Shown here: in pieces, positions 1 to 10,825 of the stretch
Layout of the letters: the number at the start of each line of letters is the position of its first letter
Position numbering within the stretch: position 1 is the stretch's first letter
Assembly: GCA_947465645.1 (NCBI GenBank)
Contig: CANIBQ010000089.1
Span: forward strand, 1-20,901
Reading direction: 5' to 3'
DNA from: Acidobacteriota bacterium
Lineage (GTDB): Bacteria; Acidobacteriota; Vicinamibacteria; Vicinamibacterales; UBA2999
Length of the DNA: 20,901 nucleotides
Program-made: the position numbers and the translations under genes
Notes under the pieces: model-generated
What the model was told of the DNA's origin: nothing
What the model saw: only the letters and a program-made list of their open reading frames with translations
The model's database searches: none

Positions 1-1
1 C

Positions 2-223
2 ATCGTCGGGCAGGACTACAAGTCGGCGTTACAGGAGCGGCTGCAGGCGCTCGGGCGTCCGCTGCCCGAGTACCGCGTCGCCGGACAGGCTGGTCCGGAC
101 CACCGCAAGGTCTTCAGCGTGGAAGTCGTCGTCAACGGCGACGTGCTCGGCACCGCGAGCGGCAAGGCCAAGAAGGAAGCGGAACAGGAAGCGGCTCGGC
201 TCGCGCTCGAAAGGCTCGGCTAG
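2..223 (+). CDS. rnc: Ribonuclease III, C-terminal dsRNA-binding domain (5' end outside window)
   Basis: Only the last 73 codons are visible. They read DYKSALQERLQALGRPLPEY, then a V-x-G-x-x-G-P-x-H-x-K-x-F-x-V-E-V segment and an A-S-G-x-A-K-K-E-A-E-Q-E-A-A tail. That is the alpha-beta-beta-beta-alpha double-stranded-RNA-binding domain in the form found at the C-terminus of bacterial RNase III, where a DYK(S/T)xLQE start is typical. RNase III cuts double-stranded RNA in rRNA precursors and some mRNAs. The catalytic domain would lie left of the window. The TAG stop shares the palindrome CTAG with the stop of the convergent LOG gene, so the two reading frames overlap by four bases. Family assignment is confident, although other dsRBD proteins cannot be strictly excluded from this fragment. 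Confidence 0.88.
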   Translation: MVGQDYKSALQERLQALGRPLPEYRVAGQAGPDHRKVFSVEVVVNGDVLGTASGKAKKEAEQEAARLALERLG

Positions 224-780
224 GTGTCCTCGGGCGAATCGAGGGGAGCGTCGAGGCCGTCCAGCAGCGCCGCCGGGTTGTCGCTGGCAACGACCAGATC
301 GCGGCTGGACGGCTTCAGGAATCCGTCGGCCACCGCGCGATCGAACAGACTCAACAACGAATCGTAGAAGCCGCTGACGTTCAGCAGCCCGCAGCGTTTG
401 CGATGCAGTCCGAGCTGCGTCCAGGTCACAGCTTCGCAAAATTCCTCGAAGGTGCCGAATCCCCCTGGCATGGCGATGAAGGCGTCCGACAGCTCCGCCA
501 TCATCGCCTTGCGCTCGTGCATGGAGTTGACGATGCGGAGATCGGGGAGGACCTTGTGGCCCACCTCGCGTGCGACCAGGGCGTGGGGGATGACGCCGAT
601 GACGTGCCCGCCGGCGGCCAGCATCGCGTCGGCCACAATGCCCATGAGCCCGACGCCGCCACCTCCGAACACGAGGCCGATGTGGCGGCGCGTCAGTTCA
701 CGCGCGAGCTGCTCGGCCGCGTCGCGGTACTCGGGACGGTTGCCGGCGCTCGAGCCGCAGAACACACAGACGCGTTTCAA
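220..780 (-). CDS. LOG family (lonely guy) phosphoribohydrolase
   Basis: A 186-residue protein of normal length for the TIGR00730/LOG family of Rossmann-fold proteins. The N-terminus reads [13 protein letters not shown]. The segment GLVFGGGGVGLMG (35-47) binds the nucleotide phosphate. MHERK (87-91) and the signature PGGFGTFEE (105-113) contain the catalytic Arg and Glu. Family members cleave nucleoside 5'-monophosphates at the N-glycosidic bond, releasing base and ribose 5-phosphate; plant and some bacterial members activate cytokinins, others act in nucleotide salvage. The start is a TTG that overlaps the upstream ATPase stop as TTGA; the open frame runs much further upstream, but only this point begins the family fold. 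It is the last gene of the hutH-hutU-ATPase-LOG cluster and should be translationally coupled to the ATPase. The exact substrate cannot be read from sequence. Confidence 0.92.
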   Translation of the reverse strand: MKRVCVFCGSSAGNRPEYRDAAEQLARELTRRHIGLVFGGGGVGLMGIVADAMLAAGGHVIGVIPHALVAREVGHKVLPDLRIVNSMHERKAMMAELSDAFIAMPGGFGTFEEFCEAVTWTQLGLHRKRCGLLNVSGFYDSLLSLFDRAVADGFLKPSSRDLVVASDNPAALLDGLDAPLDSPEDT

Positions 781-1922
781 TCTATTTCGATGATGCCCCA
801 GCTCTTGCGTTCTTCGGGCGTCGCTTCCGCACCCGCGTAGACCAGCGCCGGCGCGGGTTCGGGCTGGGGCAGCCGGGCGAGCGCGTAGTGCTGCACCTCG
901 CGCGCGACTTCCTCTTCGGTCGGCGGAACCGGACGGCAGTGCAGCCGTACCCAGAGCCGCAGCAGCGGATCGGTGAAGCTGTACTTCTTCTGGCGCGACG
1001 TCACGAGGTCGACGTCCTCGAGCCATGAGAGGTAGTCCTTGGTGGATCCCGGTGTGCGGTGCAGCCGCAGGGAGATCTCGGTCAGCGTGAGCGGTTCGTG
1101 GTCGGCGAGGATGTCGAGGATCGCCTTGAGCGCGCCGTAGCCGCGCGCACGGTGGAGGCGCAGCTCGTAGCAGAAGCGGCACCAGTGATTGAGCTCGCCC
1201 TCGACCGAGAGGAGCGCCGTGAGCGCACTGATGGGATCGGCGCCGCGGGAGCCCATTTGTGTCACGGCGTCGCGAATCGCGCGGACGTAGACCGGACGGC
1301 CGTCGGTGAGCGCTTGCACCGTTCGGCCCAGCTCGTCGCGGTCGTCGGTCGGCATCTGCTCGTAGCCGTTGAAGGCGGGCGCGAGCAGATCGGCGACGGC
1401 AAGCGCCGGGATGTGCATGACCTCGAAGCGCGAGGTCGCATCGCGCAGCAGCCGATGCGCGCGGGCGACGTACCGGGTTGTGAGCACGAACCGGTTCGGG
1501 CTGCCCGAGAGCCCCTGGAGCAGGTCGCGCAGGACGTGGCGCAGCCCCGGGAAGCTTTCGAACGTGCGCAGCTCGAGCACTTCGTCCAGCAGGAAGGTGC
1601 AAGGCTCACCACCCGGTGCGCGGGCGGTATCGAAGAAGACCAGCAGCGTGTCGAACGCCTCGCGCGCGGTGGCGGGGGTATGGTTGGCGTGGAAGGGGAA
1701 GGGCGACGAGGAGGTCACCGCCTGTAGAAACCGTTCGGGCGTTGTCGCGCAGCGTTCGACGTCTATGTACTGCGCCGCACCGCGTCCCAGGCGTTCCCGG
1801 AGACGCTGGAGCATCCACGTCCGTCCCGTCCCGCAGCCTCCGGGCACCACCGGGATCCGCGATGGAGCCGCATCGAGCGCTCCCTGAACCCGCCGTTCGA
1901 ACCCCAATTGAGCACCGGTCAT
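777..1922 (-). CDS. P-loop ATPase with C-terminal winged helix, Walker A Lys replaced by Arg
   Basis: A 381-residue cytoplasmic P-loop protein. The Walker A motif is GGCGTGRT (28-35), with Arg34 where Lys is expected. Walker B is CTFLLDE (108-114), followed by a sensor-like strand [14 protein letters not shown]. The C-terminal third has a winged-helix pattern: [20 protein letters not shown], then [12 protein letters not shown], then [15 protein letters not shown]. This order resembles the archaeal-type ATPase group (PF01637) of the STAND/AAA+ superfamily, where the wing end often reads FxDPxLRxWV. Function is unknown; such proteins are often regulatory switches. The ATG overlaps the hutU stop (ATGA) and the stop overlaps the LOG start (TTGA), so it is the third gene of the hut transcript. 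It could sense histidine-degradation state or merely be carried along; nothing in the sequence decides. Confidence 0.8.
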   Translation of the reverse strand: MTGAQLGFERRVQGALDAAPSRIPVVPGGCGTGRTWMLQRLRERLGRGAAQYIDVERCATTPERFLQAVTSSSPFPFHANHTPATAREAFDTLLVFFDTARAPGGEPCTFLLDEVLELRTFESFPGLRHVLRDLLQGLSGSPNRFVLTTRYVARAHRLLRDATSRFEVMHIPALAVADLLAPAFNGYEQMPTDDRDELGRTVQALTDGRPVYVRAIRDAVTQMGSRGADPISALTALLSVEGELNHWCRFCYELRLHRARGYGALKAILDILADHEPLTLTEISLRLHRTPGSTKDYLSWLEDVDLVTSRQKKYSFTDPLLRLWVRLHCRPVPPTEEEVAREVQHYALARLPQPEPAPALVYAGAEATPEERKSWGIIEID

Positions 1923-3595
1923 TCTCTTCTCCCCTCCCGCCCGCGCATTGGTATTCTCACGCCGCGCAGCTCCGCCGTCGCGATCGCTTCCGGGTACCCG
2001 GCGTCTGCATGCCGGGCCACCCCTGTTCCAGGGTCGCAGGTGAGCACCCGCTCCAGCCGCCTCGCGGCCTCCGCGGTGCCATCCGCGACAATCACCATCC
2101 CCGCGTGCAGCGAATAGCCGATGCCGACGCCCCCGCCATGATGCACCGACACCCACGTCGCGCCCGCCGACGCGTTCAGCAGCGCGTTGAGGATCGGCCA
2201 GTCGGCGATCGCATCGCTGCCGTCGCGCATGCCCTCGGTTTCCCGGTTGGGCGACGCCACCGAACCGGTGTCGAGATGATCCCGGCCGATCACGATCGGC
2301 GCCTTGACCGCTCCCGTGCGCACCAGCTCGTTGATCTTCGCACCAAACCGCGCGCGATCTCCGTACCCCAGCCAGCAGATTCGCGCCGGCAGTCCCTGAA
2401 ACGCGACGCGCTCGCGAGCCATGCGAATCCAGCGGCACAGCGGCTCGTCATCAGCGAACATCTCGAGCGCTGCCTCGTCGGTCACGCGGATGTCGTCGGG
2501 ATCTCCCGAGAGCGCGGCCCACCTGAACGGACCTTTGCCCTCACAGAAGAGAGGACGCACATATTCCGGCACGAAGCCCGGAATGTCAAACGCGTTTTCG
2601 ACGCCGGCGCGTTTTGCCTGGGCACGAATATTGTTGCCGTAATCGAATGTGACCGCGCCGCGCGATTGCAACATCAACATCGCTTCCACGTGGCGTGCCA
2701 TCGACTGCATTGAACGCTCGACATACGCTTCGGGATGACGTTCGCGGAGCACGACGGCATCAGCAAGCGACATGCCGTTCGGAATGTAGCCGTTGAGCGC
2801 GTCATGTGCGGATGTCTGATCCGTCACAATGTCCGGAAGTACGCCACGCTGCAGGATTTCCGGCAACACATCCGCTGCATTGCCTTCCAGTCCGATCGAC
2901 CGTGCGGTATGTGTGCGGCGCCATCCTGCAATTGTGTCGAGCGCGTGATCCAAACTCGTCGTCGCTTCGTCGAGGTACTTCGTGGCAAGCCGCCGCTCGA
3001 TGCGCTGGGGGTCGACCTCGACGACGAGCGCGGCCGCGCCATTCATGGTGGCGGCCAGCGGCTGCGCGCCGCCCATGCCTCCGAGCCCCGCGGTGACGAC
3101 GACGCGCCCGCTGAGCGAGCCGCCGAAATGCGCACGCGCAGCGGCGGCGAAAGTCTCGTAGGTGCCCTGCAAAATCCCCTGCGTTCCGATGTAAATCCAG
3201 CTCCCGGCGGTCATCTGGCCGTACATCGTCAGGCCGCGGTGCTCGAGGTCGCGGAAATTCTCCCAGGTGGCCCATGCGGGCACGAGCAGCGCGTTGGCGA
3301 TCAGGACGCGCGGCGCGCCGGCGTGTGTCTGAAACACGCCAACCGGCTTGCCTGACTGCACGAGGAGCGTCTCGTCGCCCTCGAGTTGCTTCAACGAAGA
3401 CACGATGGCGTCGTAACAGTCCCAGTTGCGCGCCGCTTTTCCAGAGCCGCCATACACGACGAGATCGCCGGGCCGCTCCGCGACGTCGGGATCCAGGTTG
3501 TTCATCAGCATGCGCAGCGCGGCTTCCTGTCCCCAGCCCTTGCACGAGAGTGCGGTGCCGCGAGGGGCTCGGATGGTGCGCATACCAATCGTCAT
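1919..3595 (-). CDS. hutU: Urocanate hydratase (urocanase)
   Basis: A 558-residue protein, the usual length for urocanase (EC 4.2.1.49), which hydrates urocanate to 4-imidazolone-5-propionate in the second step of histidine breakdown. The N-terminus carries the family hallmark [21 protein letters not shown] glycine-rich NAD-binding loop [10 protein letters not shown] lies at 170-179; bound NAD+ is the catalytic cofactor of this family. The segment [17 protein letters not shown] holds the conserved active-site Cys407. The ATG at 3595 gives [13 protein letters not shown]; a second in-frame ATG at 3583 (MRTIRAPRG) fits family N-termini equally well, and neither has a clear Shine-Dalgarno sequence. 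It follows hutH after 87 bases and has its own promoter there. The imidazolonepropionase gene hutI is not in the window. Confidence 0.97.
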   Translation of the reverse strand: MTIGMRTIRAPRGTALSCKGWGQEAALRMLMNNLDPDVAERPGDLVVYGGSGKAARNWDCYDAIVSSLKQLEGDETLLVQSGKPVGVFQTHAGAPRVLIANALLVPAWATWENFRDLEHRGLTMYGQMTAGSWIYIGTQGILQGTYETFAAAARAHFGGSLSGRVVVTAGLGGMGGAQPLAATMNGAAALVVEVDPQRIERRLATKYLDEATTSLDHALDTIAGWRRTHTARSIGLEGNAADVLPEILQRGVLPDIVTDQTSAHDALNGYIPNGMSLADAVVLRERHPEAYVERSMQSMARHVEAMLMLQSRGAVTFDYGNNIRAQAKRAGVENAFDIPGFVPEYVRPLFCEGKGPFRWAALSGDPDDIRVTDEAALEMFADDEPLCRWIRMARERVAFQGLPARICWLGYGDRARFGAKINELVRTGAVKAPIVIGRDHLDTGSVASPNRETEGMRDGSDAIADWPILNALLNASAGATWVSVHHGGGVGIGYSLHAGMVIVADGTAEAARRLERVLTCDPGTGVARHADAGYPEAIATAELRGVRIPMRGREGRRE

Positions 3596-3634
3596 ACGCG
3601 ATGAAGTGAATGAAGTGCCTGACGGAGAGATCAG

Positions 3635-3663
3635 AAGCTAAGATTCGCGCGCGATGTTGTCAA
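3635..3663 (-). promoter_or_regulatory. Sigma-70-type promoter for hutU and downstream genes
   Basis: Reading the minus strand, a perfect -35 TTGACA (3663-3658) is followed by a 17-base spacer and TAGCTT (3640-3635), which keeps the key -10 positions T1, A2 and T6. An A/T-rich run (AATTTTTTGGGAAATT) lies just upstream and could act as an UP element. It falls entirely in the 87-base gap between hutH and hutU, giving an expected leader of about 30-35 bases before the hutU ATG. No obvious HutC-like operator was recognised. Confidence 0.6.
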
Positions 3664-3682
3664 TTGAATTTCCCAAAAAATT

Positions 3683-6644
<2,962 letters not shown>

Positions 6645-6646
<2 letters not shown>

Positions 6647-6662
6647 TAGGCAGTAGCCTACT
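6645..6662. terminator. Short hairpin spanning the convergent stops of purA and the PilZ gene
   Basis: AGTAGGC (6645-6651), a four-base loop AGTA, and GCCTACT (6656-6662) form a perfect 7-bp stem. The stem contains most of the purA stop and all of the facing gene's stop. No strong T-run follows on either strand, so it could be a weak bidirectional terminator or only a barrier between convergent transcripts. Confidence 0.35.
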
Positions 6663-7332
6663 TCTTCGTATTCGTCTCGATGAACTTGCCGACCGAGGTC
6701 TGGTCGGCATCAAAGAATTCAATTCCTGCGCGATAACGAGGGGCGCCGCCTTTGGGGATCTCGAACGAGGCCCAGGCGACGGCGCCGCTGAAGCGCATCG
6801 TGCGCGCCGCATCCGGCAGCGAGATGCGAAGGCGCTGATTCGGCTTGAGGATCGTCGGGGAGACCACGTGCGCGCCGACGAGCGACAGGTCCACGAGCGC
6901 GGCGGGGTTGCCGTCGATCGTCACGTCGATGCCCTCGACAATCTTGAATCGCGGGGCCCGGCGGGTGCCGCGCGTGTCGAGCGCGGCCGCGGCGGGCGAC
7001 GGTGGCGCCTCGGCCACGGCGGCCGGCGCCGAGCCCGACTGGTTGTCGCCAGGCTTGCGTGACACGCGGGAGTAGGCGCTGTCGTGCGCGACGATGCGGA
7101 TCTCGCATCCGGAGAGCGAAGGATCGGCCTTGATGCGGTTGATGAGCGCCGCGCCGCGCGAGGTCGCGGCGAACAGCCGCTCGAGCGCGATGACGTCCGG
7201 ACGCTGGCGCGTGATGACATCGAGCGCCCGCAACGCGTCCACGTCAGAAAATATCTGCGCGCCGCCGAGATCCTCTCGTTCCTGGAGCGCGGGCAGATGT
7301 TCGGGGGACGCGATCAGAACCGTAGCCGGCAC
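6658..7332 (-). CDS. PilZ domain protein with degenerate receiver-like N-terminus
   Basis: A 224-residue protein with two parts. Residues 1-85 follow a CheY-like receiver pattern: a TVLIAS first strand, then PDVIALERLF at the position of the phospho-acceptor strand. There the Asp is replaced by Glu51, and the acidic pair after strand 1 is missing. A low-complexity Ala/Pro/Ser linker (about 95-118) follows. Residues 120-224 form a PilZ domain with the cyclic-di-GMP motifs R124-x-x-x-R128 (RRAPR) and D148-x-S150-x-x-G153 (DLSLVG). PilZ domains bind c-di-GMP and control motility, surface polysaccharide or transcription. The start is GTG at 7332. The gene is divergent from the ABC exporter, 45 bases away. 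Partner and output are unknown; no membrane segment or catalytic domain is present. Confidence 0.85.
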   Translation of the reverse strand: MPATVLIASPEHLPALQEREDLGGAQIFSDVDALRALDVITRQRPDVIALERLFAATSRGAALINRIKADPSLSGCEIRIVAHDSAYSRVSRKPGDNQSGSAPAAVAEAPPSPAAAALDTRGTRRAPRFKIVEGIDVTIDGNPAALVDLSLVGAHVVSPTILKPNQRLRISLPDAARTMRFSGAVAWASFEIPKGGAPRYRAGIEFFDADQTSVGKFIETNTKK

Positions 7333-7377
7333 AGTCTGTCAGTTTAACCCAAAAAACAGGCGCGAAAGTTGACCACA

Positions 7378-8139
7378 ATGACAGGCGTCGTGGAGTCGCT
7401 GGCCGTTCGCTGCGAGGGTCTGACAAAACGGTACGCCGACGTCGTCGCCGTCGACGGCCTGTCCCTGCACGTCCGCCGCGGCGAGTGCTTCGGCCTGCTC
7501 GGCCCGAACGGCGCCGGCAAGACCACGACCATCGAGATCCTGGAAGGACTGCTGGCGCCGGATGCGGGCGACGTGGATGTGCTCGGCTTGCGGTGGGGGA
7601 AAGACGACCGCGAGTTGCGGCAGCGGCTCGGCGTCCAGCTTCAGGAAACACAGTTGGCCGAGAAGTTGACCGTCGAAGAGACCCTCCGCCTCTTCAGGTC
7701 GTTCTACCACCGCGGCCGCACCGTCGACGAGCTGCTCCAGATCGTCGAGCTCGAATCGAAGCGGCGAAGCTGGGTGGGCAAGCTCTCCGGCGGCCAGAAG
7801 CAGCGGCTCGCGGTCGCGTGCGGGCTCGCCGGCGATCCCGACCTCCTGTTTCTCGACGAGCCGACGACCGGCCTCGATCCCCAGTCGCGGCGGCAGTTGT
7901 GGGAATTGTTGAAGCAGTTCCGGGCGCAGGGCGGCACGATCCTCCTCACCACGCATTACATGGACGAGGCCGAGGCGCTGTGCGACCGCGTGGCGATTGT
8001 GGACCAGGGCCGCGTCATCGCACAGGGTGTGCCGCGCGAGCTGATAGCCTCGCTCGGCGCCCCAAAGGTCGTCGTCCACCAGGGGACGCTCGAGGACGTG
8101 TTCATGTCGATGACCGGAAAGCACCTCCGCGATGAATAG
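7378..8139 (+). CDS. ABC transporter ATP-binding protein (ABC-2 exporter type)
   Basis: A 253-residue nucleotide-binding subunit with all the family motifs: Walker A GPNGAGKTT (42-50), Q-loop around GVQLQET, signature LSGGQ (136-140), Walker B LLFLDEP (156-162), D-loop GLDP and switch His193 in LLTTHYMDEAE. This motif style matches the CcmA/drug-resistance/Nod-factor group of exporters. ATG at 7378 was chosen; a TTG at 7369 would add three residues. It overlaps the downstream permease by eight bases, so the two form one exporter operon. The cargo (drug, lipid, polysaccharide or peptide) cannot be told from the sequence. Confidence 0.95.
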   Translation: MTGVVESLAVRCEGLTKRYADVVAVDGLSLHVRRGECFGLLGPNGAGKTTTIEILEGLLAPDAGDVDVLGLRWGKDDRELRQRLGVQLQETQLAEKLTVEETLRLFRSFYHRGRTVDELLQIVELESKRRSWVGKLSGGQKQRLAVACGLAGDPDLLFLDEPTTGLDPQSRRQLWELLKQFRAQGGTILLTTHYMDEAEALCDRVAIVDQGRVIAQGVPRELIASLGAPKVVVHQGTLEDVFMSMTGKHLRDE

Positions 8140-9175
8140 GGGAGGCGCGCGTCATCCGCTCATCGAGCTGACGCTCGCGCGCGTGCGTGAGTTCGTGCGC
8201 GAGCCGGAGGCGCTCTTCTGGACGTTCATCTTCCCGATCATCATCTCGGTCGCGCTCGCGGCGGCATTTCCAGGGGGCCGCGTGACGCCGGTGCTCGTCG
8301 GCCTCGAGCCTGGCCCCGCCGCCGACGCAGTACGCCAGGCGCTCACGGCCCAGGAGAACATCACGCTGCGGGACATCGCGCCGCGCGAGCAGGCGCGCGC
8401 GATTCGAGAGGGCACCGTCCACATCGTGGTCGTTCCGCTCGAGCCGCCGGTCTACCGGTTCGACCCGGCCCGCGACGAGAGCCGCATCGCCCGCCTCGTG
8501 GTCGACGCGGCCCTGAAGCGCGCGGGCGGACGGCAAGACCCATGGCAGGCGCGGGAAGAGCCGATGGTCGTGGCAGGTTCGCGCTACGTCGACTGGATGA
8601 TTCCGGGCATCGTCGGGATGACCATCATGGGCACCGGGATGTGGGGTGTCGCGTTCTCGATCGTGCAGGCCCGGCTGCGGAAGGTGCTGAAGCGGCTTGC
8701 CGCGAGCCCGATGCGCCGATCGGAGTACCTGCTGGCGCAGATCTGCGCGCGGCTCGTCTTTCTCGTCCCGGAAGTCGTCATCCCGTTCGGGTTCGGCGTG
8801 CTGGCGCTCGGACTGCCGATTCGCGGGTCGTATGGCGCCATCGCGGTGGTGTGCCTGGCCGGCGCCGTGGCGTTCAGCGCGATCGGCCTGCTGGCGGCGG
8901 CCCGCCCACGCACCTTCGAGGGGATCTCCGGGCTTCTCAACCTCCTGATGCTGCCGATGTGGATCCTGAGCGGGGTCTTTTTCTCCTCGGCGAACTTTCC
9001 GGGCGCCATCCAGCCCTTCGTCCAGGCCCTGCCGCTTACCGCCCTCATCGACGCCCTGCGCGCGGTGGTGCTCGAAGGGGCAATGGTTGAGGATATTTCG
9101 GGAGAGTTGCTCCTGCTCGGTGTGTGGACGGTTGTTCCGTTCTCACTCGCAATGACGCTGTTTCGTTGGAGATAA
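8132..9175 (+). CDS. ABC-2 type transporter permease
   Basis: A 347-residue membrane protein that pairs with the preceding ATPase. It has one N-terminal hydrophobic segment (ALFWTFIFPIIISVALAAAF), then an extracytoplasmic stretch of roughly 130 residues. About five transmembrane helices follow, starting near GIVGMTIMGTGMWGVAFSIV and including the ABC-2 hallmark region (RRSEYLLAQICARL, then LPMWILSGVFFSSANFP). This 1+5 layout with a large loop is typical of ABC-2 permeases. A start at 8132 inside the ATPase gene gives an eight-base overlap, consistent with translational coupling. Homodimer formation with two ATPase copies is expected from the family. Confidence 0.92.
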   Translation: MNRGGARHPLIELTLARVREFVREPEALFWTFIFPIIISVALAAAFPGGRVTPVLVGLEPGPAADAVRQALTAQENITLRDIAPREQARAIREGTVHIVVVPLEPPVYRFDPARDESRIARLVVDAALKRAGGRQDPWQAREEPMVVAGSRYVDWMIPGIVGMTIMGTGMWGVAFSIVQARLRKVLKRLAASPMRRSEYLLAQICARLVFLVPEVVIPFGFGVLALGLPIRGSYGAIAVVCLAGAVAFSAIGLLAAARPRTFEGISGLLNLLMLPMWILSGVFFSSANFPGAIQPFVQALPLTALIDALRAVVLEGAMVEDISGELLLLGVWTVVPFSLAMTLFRWR

Positions 9176-9231
9176 CGTCGATCCAGCACGGCCGTTGAAC
9201 CTGGCCTTTCGCTTGCAGCCGTCCAGCTCGG

Positions 9232-9843
9232 ATGGAAACGATGGCGATTCACCGGATCATCGAACAACACGCAGCAGAACGCGGCGACGCGCCGGCGCTG
9301 CTCGACGAACACCGGGCGCTGACCTATCGCGACCTGAACCAACGTGCGAACGCCGTCGCCCGGTGCCTGCTGGCACATGCGTTCCGGCGGGGGGCGACCG
9401 CGCTGATCAACATGCCACGGTCCTTCGATCTCGCCGTGATGTGCCTGGGCGTACTGAAGGCGGGCGGCGCGTATGCGTGGCTCGACTGCGATCCGTCCTG
9501 GCCTCACGGCATTTCGATCCCGCAGCGTGACGGCGCCGGCGACGAGCTCAAGGTCCTCGCGATCGATGTGACGGGGGCGATTGCCGCCCCCGCGCAGTCT
9601 GCTGCGAACCTCCCGATCCTGACCCGCGGCACCGACATCGCCTGCGTGCTCGGCCGGTTCACCTCGCACTCGGTGCTCGTGCCTCACTCCACCGTGACGG
9701 CCATGCTCGCGAAAGCCAGCGGCGTTCCCTCGCAGACGTCATGGTCGGACGACCCTGGTGTTCTGGATCTGTGGGTGGGCTTGATGGCTGGCGCCACCGT
9801 GACGATGGCGCCCCAGGGACAACTGACCGCTACGGCCGCGTAA
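9232..9843 (+). CDS. Reduced adenylation-domain-like (AMP-binding) protein, lacking the core ATP motif
   Basis: A 203-residue protein that aligns by eye with the first half of NRPS-type adenylation domains. IHRIIEQHAAERGDAPALLD and LTYRDLNQRANAVARCLL match the N-terminal region and core A1, and LKAGGAYAWLDCDPSWP matches core A2 (usually LKAGGAYVPLDPxYP). ACVLGRFTSHSVLVPHSTVT stands where core A3 (YTSGSTGxPKGV) should be, but the Ser/Thr/Gly-rich loop and Lys are absent. A final VLDLWVGLMAGATVTMAP resembles the DxSVWExxxxLxxGAxLVxxP block. The normal domain has about 500 residues, so the rest, including the catalytic Lys domain, is missing. Residues 92-135 also look contracted. Start is ATG 9232, or ATG 9241. 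It follows the exporter after 56 bases and overlaps the convergent ligase by 14 bases. It could be a decayed gene or a non-catalytic binding protein. Confidence 0.65.
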   Translation: METMAIHRIIEQHAAERGDAPALLDEHRALTYRDLNQRANAVARCLLAHAFRRGATALINMPRSFDLAVMCLGVLKAGGAYAWLDCDPSWPHGISIPQRDGAGDELKVLAIDVTGAIAAPAQSAANLPILTRGTDIACVLGRFTSHSVLVPHSTVTAMLAKASGVPSQTSWSDDPGVLDLWVGLMAGATVTMAPQGQLTATAA

Positions 9844-10798
9844 GGCGCGCGGCATCTTTCTCATCCTCTCGCACAACCTCATGCGGCTCCTTGTCGAGCC
9901 GCAATCCCTGGAATGAGGGATGCCGGACCTTGCCGTCGGTGGTCCACTCGGTGAATTCCACCTCGCACACGAGCGCCGGCTTTGCCCAGTGTGCGCCGCG
10001 GGAGACGGCTCTCGGCGGCGGCGGGTCGAAGGGGCAGGTCTTCCGCTCGAGGCCGTCGAGCCGGCGCCGCAGGTCGAGCGCGAGCGTCTGTGTGAAACCG
10101 GTGCCCACTTTTCCGCAGAACACCAGCCGGTCGCCCTCGTAATAGCCGATCAGCAGCGCACCCAGTCCGGCGCGCATGCCTTCAGGATCCGTGAATCCGC
10201 CGATCACACACTCCTGCCGCAGGGTGCATTTCGACTTGAGCCAGTCGCCATGGCGCCCTTCGCGATGCGGTCGATCGCGTCGCTTCGAGATGATGCCCTC
10301 GAGTCCGAGGCGGCACGCCTGCGCAAAGAACTCATCGCCGCGGCCATCGATGTGTTCGCTGTAGCGGATGCGGCCCGTCTTGCGGCCGCCGACCAGCGCG
10401 CGCAGCCGCGCCTTGCGCGCCTCCAGCGGCAACGAGGCGACCCGCTCGGCGTCGAGCCGCAGGAGGTCGAAGACAAAATAGACGAGCGTGGTGCGCGCGC
10501 CGTCGCGGGCCGATGCGTTCTGGAGCGCCTGGAAGCTGGTCTTGCCGTCCGGCAACACCATCGCCACTTCGCCGTCGAGGAGCGCATCCCTGGTCGGGAG
10601 CTGTGCGGCGGCTGCCACGACCTCCGGGAACGCCTGCGTCCAGTCCTTGCCGTTGCGGCTGATGAGGGTGATCAGTCCGCCGCGGATACGGCATCCGATG
10701 CGGTAGCCATCGAACTTGATCTCGTGGAGCCACTCCTCGCCGCGCGGCGGTGCCTTGACGAGCGTGGCGAGCTGCGGGCGGTACTCAGATTCGGGCAC
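9830..10798 (-). CDS. ATP-dependent DNA ligase, stand-alone LigD-type ligase domain
   Basis: A 322-residue protein made of the adenylation and OB-fold domains of the LigD ligase family. Motif I is EIKFDGYR with the AMP-accepting Lys28. LLDGEVAM, LVYFVFDLLRLD, EGIISKRRD and DWLKSKC supply the later nucleotidyltransferase motifs. The C-terminal part has GGFTDPEGMRAGLGALLIGY and the final VEFTEWTTDGKVRHPSFQGL, which is typical of LigD. It seals DNA nicks and in bacteria usually works with Ku in end joining. The polymerase and phosphoesterase domains of full LigD are absent, and no ku gene is in the window. Start is GTG 10798: the frame is closed upstream by the stop at 10826-10828, with no other start codon between. 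A GGAGG lies 15 bases upstream, which is rather far. Its 27-base distance from the sigma-factor gene suggests cotranscription. Confidence 0.93.
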   Translation of the reverse strand: MPESEYRPQLATLVKAPPRGEEWLHEIKFDGYRIGCRIRGGLITLISRNGKDWTQAFPEVVAAAAQLPTRDALLDGEVAMVLPDGKTSFQALQNASARDGARTTLVYFVFDLLRLDAERVASLPLEARKARLRALVGGRKTGRIRYSEHIDGRGDEFFAQACRLGLEGIISKRRDRPHREGRHGDWLKSKCTLRQECVIGGFTDPEGMRAGLGALLIGYYEGDRLVFCGKVGTGFTQTLALDLRRRLDGLERKTCPFDPPPPRAVSRGAHWAKPALVCEVEFTEWTTDGKVRHPSFQGLRLDKEPHEVVREDEKDAARLTRP

Positions 10799-10825
10799 GG
10801 AGTCTGACCGTCGCCTCCGTAACCA

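Noticed and set aside
8584..9687. 367-codon minus-strand open frame across the permease and the adenylation-like gene
   Set aside because: Antisense to two supported genes and without any recognisable motif.
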